NCBI RefSeq assembly: GCF_000218485.1
Contig: NZ_AFPB01000148.1
Span: 1-54,377, forward strand
DNA from: Aquimarina agarivorans
GTDB taxonomy: Bacteria; Bacteroidota; Bacteroidia; Flavobacteriales; Flavobacteriaceae
Direction: 5' to 3'
Length of the DNA stretch: 54,377 bases
In this document: positions 10,391 through 19,878 of the stretch, in pieces
Layout: every line of letters starts with the position of its first letter
Position numbering within the stretch: position 1 is the first letter of the stretch
The notes under the pieces: model-generated
Databases searched by the model: none
Told to the model about the DNA's origin: nothing
What the model saw: the letters and a program-made list of their open reading frames with translations, nothing else
Translations under genes and position numbers: made by a program

Positions 10391-11647
10391 TCAAAAAGAT
10401 TTTTTCATACGATCAGCGTCCAGTTTGATCATGATAAAAACAAGCATTGTAAATCCCCATAAACCCGAGCCACCATAACTAAAAAAGGGCAGCGGAATCC
10501 CTACTGTGGGAACCACACCAATGACCATTCCTACATTCACAAAAAAGTGAATAAATAAAATACTAGCTACTGAATAGCAGTATACTCGGCTAAATTGGCT
10601 TCTTTGCCTTTCAGCAATATATAACGCTCTTATGATCAAAATACTAAATAATAGAATTACCAAAACACTACCTACAAATCCCCATTCTTCTCCCACGGTA
10701 CTAAAAATGTAATCGGTATGTTGTTCAGGTACAAATCCGCCCTTGGTTTGCGTACCTTGGGTCCAGCCTGTTCCGAACCAACCGCCACTTCCAATGGCAA
10801 TTTCACTTTGATTAGTATTGTATCCGATACCTTTGGCATCAACTTTTTTTCCTAGAACAATATTAAAGCGATCCCGATGGTGTTGTTTGAAAACATTATT
10901 AAAAACATAGTTCACTGAAAAGCTAAATAAAGCGATGCCTGCTAAGTAAATTAATAATTTTGAGACTAGGTTTTTTTTGTTCTTGGTAAAAAAATATACA
11001 AGAATACCTACAAATAATGAAGTTAATACCAACGCAGTAGCACCAAATAACAAGGTAAGTACAAAAACGGTAACCGCTAAAAACCCTAAAAAAAGATAAA
11101 TACCCGTAATGCCTTCACGGTACATGGTGAATACAAAAGCGGCATAAACCAGTGCACTCCCAGCATCAGGTTGGCCAATGATCAACAAAGCAGGGAGTAT
11201 CAGTATTAAAAATGCCTTAATTTGGTGGTTAAAGCGTTTAATGTTGGTTTGTAAATCACTAATATATTTGGCTAAGGCCAAGGCTGTAGCAGTTTTTGCA
11301 AATTCCGAAGGTTGAATGCTGATACCTCCAAAGACGTACCATGAGGTGGCTCCTGAAATTGTTTTTCCAAATACAAATAACCCTAACAAACTGATTAATG
11401 AAACGATGTAAATAATGCTTGAAAACCGTTCAAAAAATTTACTTTCGGTAGCTAGGATGATTATAATAAAAAAAATACTTAGGCCAATCCAAAGTGCTTG
11501 TTTTCCGTAAGGTTGATTCAGATCGAAATAAGACGTGGCATCCTCACTTAATGATGCCGAATAAATATTTACCCAGCCAAAAATAACCAACAAAAAATAA
11601 ACCAGTATAGATACCCAGTCGATGTTTCCTAAATTTGAATTGGACAT
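10391..11647 (-). CDS. rodA: Rod shape-determining protein RodA (SEDS glycosyltransferase)
   Basis: 418 aa polytopic protein of the SEDS family. It polymerises peptidoglycan glycan strands from lipid II together with PBP2 in the elongasome. Family blocks are visible: FGGISIQPSEFAKTA, PEQHTDYIFSTVGEEWGF, and near the C-terminus GVVPTVGIPLPFFSYGGSG. It starts 2 nt after mrdA, so it is last in the purH-mre-mrdA-rodA cluster. FtsW is a paralogue, but linkage to mrdA/mre and sequence make RodA the better call. Confidence 0.94.
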   Translation of the reverse strand: MSNSNLGNIDWVSILVYFLLVIFGWVNIYSASLSEDATSYFDLNQPYGKQALWIGLSIFFIIIILATESKFFERFSSIIYIVSLISLLGLFVFGKTISGATSWYVFGGISIQPSEFAKTATALALAKYISDLQTNIKRFNHQIKAFLILILPALLIIGQPDAGSALVYAAFVFTMYREGITGIYLFLGFLAVTVFVLTLLFGATALVLTSLFVGILVYFFTKNKKNLVSKLLIYLAGIALFSFSVNYVFNNVFKQHHRDRFNIVLGKKVDAKGIGYNTNQSEIAIGSGGWFGTGWTQGTQTKGGFVPEQHTDYIFSTVGEEWGFVGSVLVILLFSILIIRALYIAERQRSQFSRVYCYSVASILFIHFFVNVGMVIGVVPTVGIPLPFFSYGGSGLWGFTMLVFIMIKLDADRMKKSF

Positions 11648-11649
11648 TT

Positions 11650-13515
11650 TTATTGATTTATTTTAAAAGGTTCGCCACTTAAAGGTTTGGCATATTCTTC
11701 TTCTAAGCTATGACTTAAAACCCAATCTTCCATACGTTTTAAGGTGATTTCTTTTTTGATGTATTTTTCAATCATTAAGCTGGATATTCGTCCGGCATAT
11801 CGGGCACCCCAGTAGCCATTTTCTACAAAAACTGCTAAGGCAATTTTAGGATTATCCTTAGGTGCAAATGCAATAAAAATGGAATGGTCGGTAAGCTGTG
11901 TACGTACCCCGTCAATTTTGGTAAAATTTTCAGCAGTACCTGTTTTTCCACAAATTGAAATTCCTGGGACTTGTAAAAAGCTTGCTGTACCTTTTGTAAA
12001 TACTTCAGCCATACCTTCAATAACCTTTTCAAAATGTATAGGACTAATGGTGGTTTTATTTTTGGTAGTAAATTTAGGTTCAGGATTAGGTTTGTAATCA
12101 ATTTTTTTGAGCATATGGGGGGTGTAATAAAAGCCTCGGTTGGCAATTGCTGCCGTCATGTTTGCTAGTTGAATGGGGGTTGTAACCACTTCGCCTTGCC
12201 CAATAGCATTTGAAAGGGTAGTAGTTGCACGCCAGTTTCTTGCAGGGTATATTTTGTCATAATACGCGGCACTCGGAATGCGACCAGGCCTACCTGGAGG
12301 CAAGTCGTATCCTAAAAAATTACCAAAACCAAAGCTTTGTAAGTGTTTACGCCAATTGTCCAGTCCAACTTGCGGAGGTTTATATTTTTCAATTATTTTG
12401 CGGTATACTTGTGCAAAATAGGAATTACAAGATACAGCAATACCTTTTACTAAATTAACAGGACTGGGATGGGAGTGGCACCCCATTTTTCGGCCTCGGC
12501 TTCCGTAAACATACCCGTGGTAACAGGACAGGCGATCTTCAGGATTTATTACACCTTCTTCAAGCGCAATTAGTGCATTTATGGTTTTAAATGGAGATCC
12601 AGGGGGGTATTCAGCCAATAAACCTCGGTCGTAAAGAGGTTTTCGAATCGTGTCGTAATACATTTTGGTGTAATTGGCAGATCGTTTTCGGCCCACTAGT
12701 AAATCAGGATCATAACTAGGCGCGGTTACTAAAGCTAAAATTTCTCCGCTGGACGGTTCCAATGCCACTATACCCCCGCGTTTGTTTTGCATCAATTTTT
12801 TACCGTATTCTTGCAAGTCGATGTCAATAGTCAAATGTAAATCTTTTCCGCGCACGGGTAAGGTATCTAGTTTGCCTTGCTTGTAAGGGCCAATTTCTCG
12901 ATTTAAACGGTCTTTTTGGATGTATTTAACCCCTTTTACACCTCGCAGCTCATTTTCATAAGCACTTTCAATTCCTTGTTTCCCAATTAAATCCCCAGAT
13001 CGGTAATAGGGGCGTTTTTTTATGATTCGGTTATTTACTTCGCCTATAAAACCAAGCACATTGGCAGCAGTTGTTGTTTTATAATCTCGTAAGGATCGTT
13101 TCTGAATATAAAACCCTTCATATTTCCACATTTTTTCCTGTAAATAAGCGTACTCACTTTTGGTAAGTTGCGGGACTATTACTGAGGGTAATTGCCTGGA
13201 GTATACGCGTGCTTTTTTAAGCTGTTTTTGTAAGTGCTCTTTGGTGATATTTAATATTTTACAAAATTCAAGTGTATCAAACGCTTTAATTTCTCGGGGA
13301 ATACCCATAACATCGTAGGAGGGTTGGTTGGCAACAAGTAATTTGCCATTTCTGTCAAAAATGTACCCGCGTTGTGGGTAATCATATAAAATTTTGACTG
13401 CATTACTACGTGATAAATTTTCGTACGAAGTATCAAATATTTGCAAATAAAACAGCCGCGCACTAAATCCAATAGCAGTAAATACAACAATAATTAATAA
13501 AAGGAGTTTTCTCAT
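11650..13515 (-). CDS. mrdA: Penicillin-binding protein 2 (elongasome transpeptidase)
   Basis: 621 aa class B PBP. One N-terminal membrane anchor (about residues 3-23) is followed by the dimerisation/pedestal domain and the transpeptidase domain. The active-site motifs are Ser307-x-x-Lys310 (GSPFK), SCN at 362-364 and KTG at 524-526. It cross-links peptidoglycan during side-wall growth, paired with RodA. The insert between the SxxK and SxN motifs has a Cys/His cluster (CYHGYV...KMGCHSH), as seen in PBP2 proteins. It starts 14 nt after mreD. Confidence 0.96.
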   Translation of the reverse strand: MRKLLLLIIVVFTAIGFSARLFYLQIFDTSYENLSRSNAVKILYDYPQRGYIFDRNGKLLVANQPSYDVMGIPREIKAFDTLEFCKILNITKEHLQKQLKKARVYSRQLPSVIVPQLTKSEYAYLQEKMWKYEGFYIQKRSLRDYKTTTAANVLGFIGEVNNRIIKKRPYYRSGDLIGKQGIESAYENELRGVKGVKYIQKDRLNREIGPYKQGKLDTLPVRGKDLHLTIDIDLQEYGKKLMQNKRGGIVALEPSSGEILALVTAPSYDPDLLVGRKRSANYTKMYYDTIRKPLYDRGLLAEYPPGSPFKTINALIALEEGVINPEDRLSCYHGYVYGSRGRKMGCHSHPSPVNLVKGIAVSCNSYFAQVYRKIIEKYKPPQVGLDNWRKHLQSFGFGNFLGYDLPPGRPGRIPSAAYYDKIYPARNWRATTTLSNAIGQGEVVTTPIQLANMTAAIANRGFYYTPHMLKKIDYKPNPEPKFTTKNKTTISPIHFEKVIEGMAEVFTKGTASFLQVPGISICGKTGTAENFTKIDGVRTQLTDHSIFIAFAPKDNPKIALAVFVENGYWGARYAGRISSLMIEKYIKKEITLKRMEDWVLSHSLEEEYAKPLSGEPFKINQ

Positions 13516-13529
13516 GCTAAATTGTTGGG

Positions 13530-14033
13530 TTAGTTCCCTTTTTTAAATAACGATAAGCTGAGTAAAATAGTTGCGATTGAAAATATTCCTGAAAATAGCG
13601 TTTGTGATACTATAAATTTAATATAATTAATTTCAAAAACTTCTAAACTAAATAAAGTTATGTGGTGAATAAAACACATTAAAACTACATAAATTGTGAG
13701 TTGTTTAAATGGTGCGTTGTTTAATTTTAAGTTTTGATGTATATAATTGAGCCCAAAGCAACTCTCTAAAATAAAAGGCCTTAAATAACCAATAAGTAGG
13801 CATGCTGCTGCGTGTGAACCTCCAGAGTTTCCAAACATATCCAACGTAAGACCAATTAAAAAACACAAAAGCATAAAAATCCAACGTTCATTTTTAATGG
13901 GAAAAAGTAAAATAAAAATGACATAGGGGTACGGATTAACAAACCCCAATAATAGTATTTTATTAAAAATAACTACCTGCATTAACAAAAGCGCTATAAA
14001 ACGAACCGTATTTAATGTGATGGAGTTAGTCAT
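13530..14033 (-). CDS. mreD: Rod shape-determining protein MreD
   Basis: 167 aa integral membrane protein with about five hydrophobic helices and little else conserved, as usual for MreD. The call depends on size, topology and exact placement between mreC (8-nt overlap) and mrdA (14 nt). It is a membrane partner of MreC in the elongasome. Confidence 0.88.
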   Translation of the reverse strand: MTNSITLNTVRFIALLLMQVVIFNKILLLGFVNPYPYVIFILLFPIKNERWIFMLLCFLIGLTLDMFGNSGGSHAAACLLIGYLRPFILESCFGLNYIHQNLKLNNAPFKQLTIYVVLMCFIHHITLFSLEVFEINYIKFIVSQTLFSGIFSIATILLSLSLFKKGN

Positions 14034-14853
14034 TTTGTTGATCTTCTAAAGCCTTTATTTCTTCGGCATTTTTATTTTTTATAATATTGACAAAACCAAT
14101 ATTAGTCATATCATTAAATAACTTCACATTTACGGTATAGTAGCTTTCGTTGCTATCCAATTGAAAATTATCAATAGCACCAATTAATATTCCTTTTGGG
14201 AAAATTGTTGAGCGTCCGCCTGTAACAATGGTGTCACCTATTGTTAAGGGGGCTAACCTTGGTATGTCAATTAACTGCACCATATTAGGCGACTTGGTAT
14301 TCCAAATTAAAGAACCAAAATGTTCTGTTTTTTTTAGCTTTGCATTAATACGTGAGTTTTTATTGAGGATGGAAAGTACCCTAGAGTAATTAGCGCTGGA
14401 TTTTTGAATTATTCCAACAATACCCAAATCAGTAATTACTCCCATATCGGTAGCTATACTATCGTTTTTTCCTTTGTTTAAGGTAATAAAGTTATTTGTT
14501 TTGTGGTAATTATTGTTGATTACAAGTGCGGGTTGGTAACTGTATTGAACATTAGAAAGACTATCAATTTTTTTTTGAATAATTGCGGTTGTATCAATTC
14601 CTTTTAGCTGTAAGGCATTTTTAAGTTTTGTATTTTCAATAAGTAATCTGTTGTTATAAGCTTTTAGGTTAAAATAATTATCCACATTACTAGTAATTGA
14701 ATATAGCCCGCCAGTAATTATTCCTGTGGAGCTTACAAATTTACTTTTGTGATAACTATGCGATTGAATGGTAAGTCCAATAGCAATGGAAAACAATAAA
14801 ATAAATAGCAGCGTGTTCCGGTACCGGATAAGAAAATTAAATATTTGCTGCAT
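14026..14853 (-). CDS. mreC: Rod shape-determining protein MreC
   Basis: 275 aa. One N-terminal transmembrane helix (about residues 10-28) leads to a coiled-coil stretch (about 60-95) and a periplasmic beta-barrel domain with the typical pieces NNNYHKTNNFITLNKG, GVITDLGIVGII and GDTIVTGGRSTIFPKGI. It links cytoplasmic MreB to PBP2 and RodA. The gene follows mreB by 11 nt and overlaps mreD. Confidence 0.94.
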   Translation of the reverse strand: MQQIFNFLIRYRNTLLFILLFSIAIGLTIQSHSYHKSKFVSSTGIITGGLYSITSNVDNYFNLKAYNNRLLIENTKLKNALQLKGIDTTAIIQKKIDSLSNVQYSYQPALVINNNYHKTNNFITLNKGKNDSIATDMGVITDLGIVGIIQKSSANYSRVLSILNKNSRINAKLKKTEHFGSLIWNTKSPNMVQLIDIPRLAPLTIGDTIVTGGRSTIFPKGILIGAIDNFQLDSNESYYTVNVKLFNDMTNIGFVNIIKNKNAEEIKALEDQQND

Positions 14854-14864
14854 GTGTTAAAATG

Positions 14865-15893
14865 CTATTTGTTAATCACACTTTTGTAGCGCTCCAGATT
14901 TTTTAATGTAATTCCGGTTCCACGTACAACGGCACGCAAAGGATCTTCAGCTATATACACTGGTAAATCTGTTTTTTGCGAAAGGCGTTTGTCAAGTCCG
15001 CGTAGCATTGATCCACCACCAGCTAAATAAATACCTGTATTATAAATGTCGGCAGCTAATTCAGGAGGTGTTTGTGATAAGGTTTCCATAACTGCATCTT
15101 CAATTCGCAATATCGATTTATCTAATGCTTTGGCAATTTCCCTGAACGAAATTTGCACCTGTTTAGGTTTTCCAGTAAGTAAATCACGCCCCTGCACACT
15201 CATTTCATCAGGTGGAACTTCAAGGTCTTCAGTGGCAGCACCAATTTGTATTTTTATTTTTTCTGCCGTACGCTCACCAACATATAAATTGTGTTGTGTA
15301 CGCATGTAGTAAATAATGTCATTTGTAAAAACATCACCCGCAATTTTAATCGATTTATCACACACAATACCTCCAAGTGCAATAACTGCAATTTCGGTAG
15401 TACCACCACCTATATCAACAATCATGTTTCCTTTTGGTTGCATAATGTCAACTCCAATACCAATAGCAGCAGCCATAGGCTCATGGATTAAAAATACTTC
15501 TTTGCCATTTACACGTTCCGCACTTTCTTTTACAGCACGCATTTCAACTTCAGTGATTCCACTTGGGATACAGATTACCATACGTAAGGAAGGAGTGAAA
15601 AGCTTCTTTTTTAAAGCAGGAATTTCCTTAATGAACATACTGATCATTTTTTCACTGGCATCAAAATCAGCAATAACACCATCTTTTAATGGTCGGATAG
15701 TTTTAATGTTTTCATGAGTTTTACCTTGCATCATGGCGGCTTCTTTTCCTACAGCAATAATTTTACCACTATTTCGGTCACGTGCAACAATGGACGGACT
15801 ATCGACAACCACTTTGTCGTTGTGAATTATTAATGTATTTGCAGTGCCTAAATCAATAGCAATTTCTTCGGTAAGGAAGTCAAAAAAACCCAT
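14865..15893 (-). CDS. mreB: Actin-like shape protein MreB
   Basis: 342 aa, the normal size. The phosphate-1 motif IDLGTANTLI is near the start, phosphate-2 is VDIGGGTTEIAV, and the adenosine motif is GIYLAGGGSMLRG. An amphipathic N-terminus (MGFFDFLTEEI) suits membrane binding. It forms membrane-bound filaments that guide cell-wall elongation. It heads the mre cluster, with a TAnnTTTG box about 60 nt upstream. Confidence 0.98.
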   Translation of the reverse strand: MGFFDFLTEEIAIDLGTANTLIIHNDKVVVDSPSIVARDRNSGKIIAVGKEAAMMQGKTHENIKTIRPLKDGVIADFDASEKMISMFIKEIPALKKKLFTPSLRMVICIPSGITEVEMRAVKESAERVNGKEVFLIHEPMAAAIGIGVDIMQPKGNMIVDIGGGTTEIAVIALGGIVCDKSIKIAGDVFTNDIIYYMRTQHNLYVGERTAEKIKIQIGAATEDLEVPPDEMSVQGRDLLTGKPKQVQISFREIAKALDKSILRIEDAVMETLSQTPPELAADIYNTGIYLAGGGSMLRGLDKRLSQKTDLPVYIAEDPLRAVVRGTGITLKNLERYKSVINK

Positions 15894-15952
15894 GCGTTTT
15901 TATGGAAAAAAAGGGTGAAACTAAATAAGTTTTAAAGGTAATAAAATTAACA

Positions 15953-15960
15953 CAAATTTA
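15953..15960 (-). promoter_or_regulatory. Possible -7 box for the mre operon
   Basis: TAAATTTG on the minus strand fits the Bacteroidota -7 consensus TAnnTTTG and lies 60 nt upstream of mreB. No TTG element was found at the expected distance, so the call is weak. Confidence 0.35.
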
Positions 15961-15991
15961 AAGCCTATTTTTTATATAGTTTGAATAGTTA

Positions 15992-16027
15992 AAAAAAGCC
16001 CAAAACAGTTATATTTCGAGCTTTTTT
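15992..16027 (-). terminator. Probable terminator between purH and mreB
   Basis: AAAAAAGC/GCTTTTTT arms with a long loop. On the minus strand the second arm runs into seven T. Downstream of purH, it would separate purH from the mre operon. The GC part of the stem is short. Confidence 0.45.
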
Positions 16028-16058
16028 GAAGTTTGTTTTTAGTTTATCTATCTGTAAA

Positions 16059-17594
16059 TTAGTGTTTAAAGTGCCTGGTTCCTGTCATTACCATAGCCAC
16101 TCCATTTGCATCACAATAATCAATACTTAATTGATCTTTTATGGATCCACCAGGTTGAATAACAGCCGTTATACCGGCTTTATCCGCCAATTCAACACAG
16201 TCAGGAAACGGGAAAAAAGCATCACTTGCCATTACAGCGCCATGCATATCAAAATTAAATGAATTGGCTTTTTCTACAGCGTGGGTTAGTGCGTCTACGC
16301 GCGAAGTTTGACCACATCCACTAGCCAACAGCTGGTTGTTTTTTGCGAATACTATAGTGTTAGATTTAGTGTGCTTACAAATTTTTGAAGCAAACAATAA
16401 ATCCTTATTCTCTTGAGTAGTTGGTCCTTTTTTAGTAACCACTTTCAAATCTTTTTCAGCATCGGTAATACTATCCTTATCTTGAACCAGTAATCCATTT
16501 AAGCAAGTACGCACTTGGTCTGTTGGTAGTTCAACTTCATTTTGAATTAAGATAATTCGGTTTTTCTTTCCTTTAAGAACTTTCAGTGCATCAGCATCAT
16601 AAGCAGGAGCAATAACTACTTCACAAAATAATTTATGAATTTCTTCGGCAGTAGCCACATCAATAGTGCTATTACTAATTAAAACACCTCCAAATGCAGA
16701 AACTGGATCGCCAGCAAGCGCATCAATGTAGGCTTGTTTTATACTATCTCGCTGTGCTAAACCACAAGCATTATTATGTTTTAGAATAGCAAAAGTTGGT
16801 GCCTCTCCTTTAAATTCGTTCATTAAATTAACAGCGCCATCAACATCTAAAAGGTTGTTATACGAAAGTTCTTTACCGTGTAACTTTTGAAACATAGCCT
16901 CAAAATCACCAAAAAATGTTCCTTTTTGATGTGGATTTTCCCCGTATCGTAATGTTTTGCCTTCGGTAATACTTACCTTAAAAACTACTTCCTCTTTAGC
17001 TTCTGCGTTGAAATAGTTGAAAATAGCGGTATCATAATGCGAAGAAACATTAAATGCTTTTGCGGCAAAGCGCTTACGATCTTTTAAAGAGATACTTCCA
17101 TTGTTAGCAGAAATTACTTCCAAAAAATCCGCATAATCATTAACCGAAGCTACACAAGTAACATCGGCAAAGTTTTTTGCAGCGGCTCTAATTAAAGAAA
17201 TACCACCGATATCAATTTTTTCAATAATATCTTGTTCAGCGGCACCAGAGGCTACCGTTTTTTCAAAGGGATATAAATCAACAATTACCACGTCAATTTG
17301 AGGAATATCGTATTCAGCAATTTGAGCGACATCACTTTCAACGTTTTGACGATTCAAGATACCTCCAAATACTTTAGGGTGAAGTGTTTTTACACGACCA
17401 CCTAAAATTGAAGGGTAACTGGTTACGTCTTCCACAGGAACTACTTTAATACCAAGATCAGTAATAAATTTTTCGGTACCACCAGTAGAATAAATGGTAA
17501 CACCTTGTTCGTCAAGTTTTTTTACAATTGGGGCTAATCCCTCTTTACTAAATACAGAGATAAGTGCGGACTTTACAGTCTTTGAATCGCTCAT
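16059..17594 (-). CDS. purH: Bifunctional AICAR formyltransferase/IMP cyclohydrolase
   Basis: 511 aa. Catalyses the last two steps of IMP synthesis. The N-terminal MGS-like cyclohydrolase domain (about 1-190) shows STGGT, GGRVKTLHPKVFGGIL and DIGGISLIRAAAKN. The C-terminal transformylase domain has RYGENPHQ, LKHNNACG and AYDADALKVLKGKKN, and ends with the PGGSIKDQ block. The length is normal. Upstream of mreBCD is its usual flavobacterial place. A TAATTTTG box lies just upstream. Confidence 0.97.
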   Translation of the reverse strand: MSDSKTVKSALISVFSKEGLAPIVKKLDEQGVTIYSTGGTEKFITDLGIKVVPVEDVTSYPSILGGRVKTLHPKVFGGILNRQNVESDVAQIAEYDIPQIDVVIVDLYPFEKTVASGAAEQDIIEKIDIGGISLIRAAAKNFADVTCVASVNDYADFLEVISANNGSISLKDRKRFAAKAFNVSSHYDTAIFNYFNAEAKEEVVFKVSITEGKTLRYGENPHQKGTFFGDFEAMFQKLHGKELSYNNLLDVDGAVNLMNEFKGEAPTFAILKHNNACGLAQRDSIKQAYIDALAGDPVSAFGGVLISNSTIDVATAEEIHKLFCEVVIAPAYDADALKVLKGKKNRIILIQNEVELPTDQVRTCLNGLLVQDKDSITDAEKDLKVVTKKGPTTQENKDLLFASKICKHTKSNTIVFAKNNQLLASGCGQTSRVDALTHAVEKANSFNFDMHGAVMASDAFFPFPDCVELADKAGITAVIQPGGSIKDQLSIDYCDANGVAMVMTGTRHFKH

Positions 17595-17619
17595 GGTGAA
17601 TAGGATAAAATTAAGATTG

Positions 17620-17627
17620 CAAAATTA
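17620..17627 (-). promoter_or_regulatory. Possible -7 box for purH
   Basis: TAATTTTG on the minus strand, 26 nt before the start codon, fits TAnnTTTG. No convincing TTG element lies 17-23 nt further upstream. Confidence 0.35.
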
Positions 17628-17658
17628 CGTATTTGTCGTTTAATTATGCTATTTATCA

Positions 17659-17691
17659 TTTGAATTTTGCTTGAAGAAAACTGTATATTTG
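17659..17691 (+). promoter_or_regulatory. Promoter of the DUF3347 lipoprotein gene
   Basis: TTTG (17659-17662), a 21-nt spacer, then TATATTTG (17684-17691). Both boxes and spacing fit the Bacteroidota housekeeping promoter. The start codon is about 85 nt downstream. Confidence 0.6.
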
Positions 17692-17777
17692 GATTAGAAA
17701 GAGATTTAGCGTAGCTGAAACTGTATTTTTTTCAGCGAGCTGTATTACAAATTATAATTATTTTAAATTAATTAAAG

Positions 17778-18317
17778 ATGAAAATTTATTTGACTGCTTT
17801 TGTAGTGTGTTGCTTGGTGCTATTTTCTTGTAAAAAGAAGGAAGACCAAAGGGGGATACCACCGAATGAAGTTACTAAAAATGAAGATTTGAATAAGACC
17901 AAATCTCACGCTGAGGTGACCTTCAGTACTTTAGAAAATGCAGCTTTGTATCAGCAGTATTTAGCTTTAAAATCAGCATTAGTAAATACGGATTTAAAAG
18001 CGAGTAAAAAAGCAGCTGATGGTTTTAGTAAAGCGTTTGCAAATAAACCCGCGTATTCGAGAGTACGACAAGTTGCTATTTTAATTGCCGCAGAAAATGA
18101 CATAAAAAAGCAGCGTGAATTTTTTGTTGGATTAACGGAAGAGGTAACTTCTATTTTAAAGAAAGACGTGAAAAGTGGTAAGTTATTTCAACAATTTTGT
18201 CCTATGGCTTTTGATGGTAAAGGAGGCTATTGGTTATCGGATAGTGACGAGGTAAGGAATCCATATTTTGGTGATCAAATGCTGAAATGTGGTGAGGTAG
18301 TTGAGGTGATTCAGTAA
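17778..18317 (+). CDS. DUF3347 domain lipoprotein, possible metal binder
   Basis: 179 aa. A lipoprotein signal ends in the lipobox VLFSC (Cys18), followed by a charged Lys/Glu stretch, so it should be membrane-anchored and face the periplasm. The body (YQQYLALKSALVNTDLKASKKAADGF) matches the helical DUF3347 domain. The C-terminal block has FCPMA, GGYWLSDSDEVRNPYFGDQMLKCGE, a Cys/Met pattern also found in copper-efflux-linked proteins of this phylum. Copper or other metal binding is inference. No efflux genes lie beside it. Confidence 0.8.
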   Translation: MKIYLTAFVVCCLVLFSCKKKEDQRGIPPNEVTKNEDLNKTKSHAEVTFSTLENAALYQQYLALKSALVNTDLKASKKAADGFSKAFANKPAYSRVRQVAILIAAENDIKKQREFFVGLTEEVTSILKKDVKSGKLFQQFCPMAFDGKGGYWLSDSDEVRNPYFGDQMLKCGEVVEVIQ

Positions 18318-18409
18318 TTTTAGTTGACAGTTGTGAGTTGTCGGTTGTCAGTTTTTGTGTTGTTAAAAAATGTAAATTATCAAACAATAAAAAGATCAAG
18401 GATTTGTTG

Positions 18410-18570
18410 CCACTAACCACTAACCACTAACCACTAACCACTAACCACTAACCACTAACCACTAACCACTAACCACTAACCACTAACCACTAACCACTAA
18501 CCACTAACCACTAACCACTAACCACTAACCACTAACCACTAACCACTAACCACTAACCACTAACCACTAA
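18410..18570. repeat. Perfect 7-bp tandem repeat, 23 copies
   Basis: The unit CCACTAA is repeated 23 times without a mismatch (161 bp) and followed by a partial unit. The array ends 6 nt before the start codon of the metallophosphoesterase gene, so it occupies that gene's leader and probably its promoter position. It has no spacers and is not CRISPR. Just upstream (about 18325-18358) are several degenerate copies of a GTTGTCAGTT-like word. Such an array can change length by slippage, so copy number probably varies between cells or strains. Confidence 0.97.
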
Positions 18571-18576
18571 CCTTAA

Positions 18577-19470
18577 ATGTCTTCTCAATCCAGACTTTCC
18601 CGCGCTTATCGGCAAGCTAAAAAGGTGTCGTTTTCTGATGATTCTAAGATAATTTTGTTTAGTGATTGTCACCGTGGGGATAATAGTTTTGCTGATGATT
18701 TTGCGCGTAACAAAAATGTCTATTTGCATGCGTTAAATTACTATTATAATGAGGGTTTTACGTATTGTGAATTAGGAGACGGGGATGAACTATGGGAAAA
18801 TAGGTCATTTAAAGAAATTTTTCATGCGCATCAGCACGTATACAGGTTATTTCAAAACTTTTACACCAAAAATAGATTGCATCTCATTTGGGGAAACCAT
18901 GATATGGTGTATAGAAATCCAAATTATGTAAAAAAGAACCTACATTCGTATTTTGATCGTAAAACAAACACACAAAAACCTTTATTGCTTGATATTGAAT
19001 TGAGTGAGGCCATTGTGTTGACCCATATAACTACAGGACAGCGTATTTTTTTAGCTCATGGTCATCAGGCAGATTTTATGAATTATGTGGCGTGGCGCTT
19101 TAATAGTTTTATGGTGCGCGTGCTTTGGAGGCCGCTTCAAGTCATTGGTATTTATGATCCGACAAGTCCCGCAAAAAACTATAGCGAAACTATAAAGTTG
19201 GAACGCCGAACTAAAAAATGGATCGGTCAAATAGCTAAGGTGGTTACCATCATAGGACATACACATCGACCTCGATTTCCTGAAAAAAATCAAATTCCTT
19301 TGTTTAATACTGGTAGTTGCGTACATCCAAGGGCTATTACTGGTTTAGAAATCGAAAATGGTGAAATTTCATTGATAAAATGGCAAATTTCAACAACTAA
19401 AGATGGTGTGCTTAAAATTATTAGAGTCTTGTTAGAAGGACCTCAAAAACTAACTGACTTTGAATTTTAA
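18577..19470 (+). CDS. LpxH-like calcineurin-type metallophosphoesterase
   Basis: 297 aa. The complete two-metal phosphoesterase set is present: Asp30-Cys-His32 (FSDCHRGD), LGDGDELWE, GNHD at 106-109, LAHGHQAD and GHTH at 227-230. The closest familiar relative is UDP-2,3-diacylglucosamine hydrolase (LpxH) of lipid A synthesis, but the protein is longer and the substrate is not provable by eye. The ATG at 18577 comes directly after the 7-bp repeat array and has no Shine-Dalgarno sequence, as is common in this phylum. Expression may therefore depend on the array. Confidence 0.82.
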   Translation: MSSQSRLSRAYRQAKKVSFSDDSKIILFSDCHRGDNSFADDFARNKNVYLHALNYYYNEGFTYCELGDGDELWENRSFKEIFHAHQHVYRLFQNFYTKNRLHLIWGNHDMVYRNPNYVKKNLHSYFDRKTNTQKPLLLDIELSEAIVLTHITTGQRIFLAHGHQADFMNYVAWRFNSFMVRVLWRPLQVIGIYDPTSPAKNYSETIKLERRTKKWIGQIAKVVTIIGHTHRPRFPEKNQIPLFNTGSCVHPRAITGLEIENGEISLIKWQISTTKDGVLKIIRVLLEGPQKLTDFEF

Positions 19471-19878
19471 AACATAAATCTACTTTTTCTTGGCTTACGC
19501 AGTTTTTTATCTGTTACTCCATTTTCATTTAATTCTTACAATAATTTCTTTCCTTTAAAGTACCCAATTCAACAAATTTAGATCGTAATAGCTTGTTTTT
19601 GGCTTTGTTTTAAAGCCAAATATTTTAGCAACTATTTGAGGTTTTTTTGATACAAATTTGAATTTAATAATTTGATTTTCATAAAACTAAAAGTCAATAA
19701 TAGCTATAAAAAGCAATATAGGTCTGTATGGTCTTTTTTTAGTGAGATTGTTCTTACTATAACGTTTAAGGTTGTGTTTGTTAGCTCTAATATTAAAATC
19801 TTCCTATTAAATTCAGGTATATTTTTGATAATCAACAACTTGTATGTAATTAAATTGTTAACAGTAAATAATAAATTT
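19471..19878 (+). other. Leader/intergenic region before the beta-helix gene
   Basis: Holds a hairpin at 19598-19620 (TTTGGCTTT/AAAGCCAAA, 5-nt loop) that may end the phosphoesterase transcript. The reading frame of the next gene is open back to 19672, but those codons lack coding character and precede the signal peptide, so I take them as untranslated. Confidence 0.45.

Noticed and set aside
11835..12146. 103-codon minus-strand ORF inside mrdA
   Set aside because: It is a frame shadow of the conserved PBP2 transpeptidase domain.
15046..15717. Three plus-strand ORFs opposite mreB
   Set aside because: They mirror the conserved mreB frame, have unnatural composition and no start context.
18410..18570. 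CRISPR-like array
   Set aside because: Units are 7 bp, perfectly tandem and without spacers; no cas genes are present.
19672..19878. 69-residue N-terminal extension of the beta-helix protein
   Set aside because: The signal peptide starts at the internal ATG (19879); the extension would place it inside the protein.
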